Assembly: GCA_023151145.1 (NCBI GenBank)
Contig: JAKLJM010000115.1
Location: 1 to 7,017, forward strand
Direction: 5' to 3'
DNA from: Bacteriovoracaceae bacterium
GTDB taxonomy: Bacteria; Bdellovibrionota; Bacteriovoracia; Bacteriovoracales; Bacteriovoracaceae
Length of the DNA: 7,017 bases
Shown here: positions 5,630-7,017 of the stretch, in pieces
Layout: the number at the start of each line of letters is the position of its first letter
Numbering within the stretch: position 1 is the first letter of the stretch
Translations under genes and position numbers: made by a program
The notes under the pieces: generated by a model
Databases searched by the model: none
What the model was told of the DNA's origin: nothing
What the model saw: the letters and a program-made list of their open reading frames with translations, nothing else

Positions 5630-6793
5630 ATGGCCAAGAAAAAGACAGCGACAAAACCTGTGGCAAACAAAGCAGCGGCAAAAAAGCCAGCGGCGAAGTC
5701 TAAAGCACCTGCTAAAAAAGTAGAGGCTAAAAAGCCAACAAAACCAGCTCCAAAAAAAGCTGCTCCTACTAAAGCTCCTGCTAAAAAAGTTGAAGCCAAA
5801 AAAACCGCAAAGCCAGCTCCTAAAAAAGCAGCTCCGGTAAAAGCTCCAGCGAAAAAAGTTGAAGTAAAAAAAGCCGCACCGGTAAAAGCTCCAGCGAAAA
5901 AAGTTGAAGTGAAAAAAGCCGCACCGGTAAAAGCTCCAGCAAAAAAAGTAGAAGCGAAAAAGCCAAAGACAATGTCAAAAGCAGAGCTTGCAGCAAAAGC
6001 TAAGGCTGATGCAATTGAAGCAAAAAAAGCTAAAGAGCTTGATAAGCAAAAACAAAAAGAAGATGAAAAGAAGGCAAAAGAACTAGCTAAGCTTAAAGAA
6101 AAAGAAGAAAAAGAAAAAGCAAAGCTTAAAGCAAAAGGTAAAGGGAAGAAAAACCAAGGTGAACTTCCTTTTGAAGGCGAAGAAGAAGAAGAAGGTCAAT
6201 CATCAAAAATTGATGAAGAAGACGATGATCTAGACGATTTTGAAGCTGTTAAGCCAACAAAAGTAAAAATGACTTTTGATGAAGTAGAAGATATTGAAGA
6301 AGTTCCAATAAGAAGAAAAAAACCTACAGCTGATGATGATATCAAAGAAGCTTTAGCTGAAGAAATTTTGGCACTTTCTGAAGAACATAAAATTGAAGAT
6401 GTCTTTCTAGCCATTAGAAGCATGAGTTTATTTAAAGTTGAAAGTGATGAATGTGTAGTAAGAGGTTGTGATAACCCTTCTACAAGTGGCGGATACTGTC
6501 GTTACCATTATATTAAACTTTGGAAAGACGTTAAGAAAAAAGAAACTATTCTTACCGAAGGGAAATTAGCGAAAATGATCGAAGATCTTGTTCGTAAATA
6601 TCCAATGAAGTATGTTGATTCAATCATTACAGATTTAGCGGATGATAAAGCGTTCTACGGAATTCTTAAAGAGCTTGATATTGAAGCTGATGAATCAGAT
6701 CTTGATACATTTGAAGATGATGATCTATTAGATGATGATCAAGATATTGCATTTGAAACCAAAGTTACTGCAAAACCATTATTAGATGATTAA
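5630..6793 (+). CDS. histone-H1-like Lys/Ala-rich protein with C-terminal Cys/His (putative zinc) domain
   Basis: I do not recognise a named family for this 387-residue protein. Residues 1-113 are low-complexity Lys/Ala/Pro repeats (AKKVEAKK, KAAPVKAP) like the tails of eukaryotic H1, AlgP and other bacterial H1-like proteins; such tails bind DNA or RNA through charge. Residues 115-170 look like one long charged helix. An acidic linker follows (183-204, Glu/Asp runs), after the short motif QGELPF (176-181). Residues about 235-350 look folded: a helix with EEILALSEEHKIEDVFLAI, then C275, C280, C290 and H293 spaced CX4CX9CX2H with GGYCRYHYIKLW, then helices GKLAKMIEDLVRKYP and DSIITDLADDKAFYGILKEL. 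The Cys/His set could bind one zinc. The tail (351-371) is acidic again. No signal peptide or membrane segment, so it is cytoplasmic. ATG 5630 is chosen because GGAG precedes it and MAKKK begins the basic tail. Role as a nucleoid or RNA-associated protein is inference. Confidence 0.8.
   Translation: MAKKKTATKPVANKAAAKKPAAKSKAPAKKVEAKKPTKPAPKKAAPTKAPAKKVEAKKTAKPAPKKAAPVKAPAKKVEVKKAAPVKAPAKKVEVKKAAPVKAPAKKVEAKKPKTMSKAELAAKAKADAIEAKKAKELDKQKQKEDEKKAKELAKLKEKEEKEKAKLKAKGKGKKNQGELPFEGEEEEEGQSSKIDEEDDDLDDFEAVKPTKVKMTFDEVEDIEEVPIRRKKPTADDDIKEALAEEILALSEEHKIEDVFLAIRSMSLFKVESDECVVRGCDNPSTSGGYCRYHYIKLWKDVKKKETILTEGKLAKMIEDLVRKYPMKYVDSIITDLADDKAFYGILKELDIEADESDLDTFEDDDLLDDDQDIAFETKVTAKPLLDD
5836..5970 (+). 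repeat. 45-base tandem repeats, three units, inside the Lys/Ala-rich gene
   Basis: Units begin with GGTAAAAGCTCCAGC at 5836, 5881 and 5926. The first two differ at one base in 45; the third drifts in its last part. Each encodes 15 residues of the VKAPAKKVEVKKAAP type (frame aligned to codons). Upstream, a related 23-residue unit (AKKVEAKK...KAAPxKAP) occurs twice at protein positions 28-50 and 51-73. Confidence 0.9.
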
Positions 6794-6823
6794 AAAAAGC
6801 CACCTTCGGGTGGCTTTTTTTTT
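6792..6823. terminator. bidirectional intrinsic terminator
   Basis: The stem GCCACC (6799-6804) with GGTGGC (6809-6814) closes a TTCG tetraloop, flanked by seven A (6792-6798) and nine T (6815-6823). It works on both strands, ending the Lys/Ala-rich gene, whose stop codon it touches, and the convergent carboxypeptidase-like gene, whose stop is six bases away. Confidence 0.92.
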
Positions 6824-6828
6824 GTCTT

Positions 6829-7017
6829 TTAATTGGCCAGATAAGAAATTTGATCTTGTAACCACAAAAACTCTGGTAAATTTTTCTTAAAAGTTTGGGG
6901 TTTTATTTCAACTGTTAAGACCGGGACATTTCTTTCATCCCACATATAACGTCCTAGGCTTCCCGTAAAAGTACCAAGCTTTCTCCAAGGAAGAGATTTA
7001 AATTTAATTTTCTTATT
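6829..7017 (-). CDS. C-terminal end of an M14-type zinc carboxypeptidase (MpaA-like), 5' part outside window
   Basis: Only the last 62 residues are inside the window; the frame is open to the edge and stops at TAA 6831-6829. Residues 17-38 of the fragment read TFTGSLGRYMWDERNVPVLTVE with a short tail after it. This matches the end of M14 metallocarboxypeptidases, where a G-S-x-x-x-Y block carries the substrate-binding tyrosine (Tyr248 of carboxypeptidase A) and the T-x-E strand carries the catalytic glutamate (Glu270). Here those would be Y24 and E37. The 'GS-lG-Y...P-V-L-T-V-E' form is nearest to MpaA and DUF2817-type enzymes, which trim murein peptides. The zinc ligands (HxxE and His) would lie outside the window, so activity cannot be judged. 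It converges with the Lys/Ala-rich gene across a shared terminator. Confidence 0.7.
   Translation of the reverse strand, partial: NKKIKFKSLPWRKLGTFTGSLGRYMWDERNVPVLTVEIKPQTFKKNLPEFLWLQDQISYLAN

Noticed and set aside
5490..5681. Minus-strand open frame spanning the hairpin after the operon
   Set aside because: It would encode through the hairpin and the Lys/Ala-rich gene start; no coding signature. The minus-side T tract is therefore not explained by it.
5578..5799. Antisense open frame with an Ala/Gly/Phe-rich, membrane-like product
   Set aside because: It is the reverse reading of the Lys/Ala repeats (AAA/GCT codons give Phe/Ser/Ala); there is no ribosome site and the sense gene is clearly real.
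5836..5970. CRISPR-like array
   Set aside because: The repeats are adjacent with no unique spacers, are in frame and encode the Lys/Ala-rich tail.
6196..6423. Minus-strand Ser-rich open frame
   Set aside because: Reverse reading of the Glu/Asp-rich linker (GAA/GAT codons give Ser/Ile/Phe); not a gene.

Overview
The window looks like ordinary chromosome of an AT-rich Gram-negative bacterium. LptE implies an outer membrane with lipopolysaccharide. The lptE-holA pair facing rpsT, plus a long Lys/Ala-rich protein with a small Cys/His domain, fits the deltaproteobacterial/Bdellovibrionota side of the tree. That placement is inferred from gene content and style; no rRNA or other decisive marker is present.

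Left part (1-2515): a divergent gene pair starts near 550-586. Leftward runs a DUF721/DciA-like gene (replicative helicase loader family), cut by the window edge. Rightward run lptE (outer-membrane LPS-assembly lipoprotein) and holA (DNA polymerase III delta, clamp loader), overlapping by 11 bases. Two promoter candidates on opposite strands share almost the same -10 bases, and the rightward one would start transcription on the lptE start codon (a leaderless message). rpsT (ribosomal protein S20) lies convergent to holA, has a GTG start and is followed by a clean intrinsic terminator.

Middle (2580-5540): a good sigma70-like promoter drives a tight three-gene operon: 3-hydroxyacyl-CoA dehydrogenase (hbd), enoyl-CoA hydratase (crt-like) and short-chain acyl-CoA dehydrogenase. 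Together they carry out three of the four beta-oxidation steps on short acyl-CoAs; thiolase and ETF genes are not in the window. A strong hairpin follows.

Right part (5600-7017): one gene encodes a 387-residue protein with a histone-H1-like Lys/Ala/Pro repeat tail, a charged helix, an acidic linker and a conserved-looking C-terminal domain with a Cys-X4-Cys-X9-Cys-X2-His motif. It is the least explained gene here. A bidirectional terminator separates it from a convergent gene whose C-terminal end resembles M14 zinc carboxypeptidases (MpaA-like).

Two edge genes (1-546 and 6829-7017, both minus strand) run off the window. No RNA gene, insertion sequence, CRISPR array or prophage was seen, and no gene-free stretch exceeds 300 bases.
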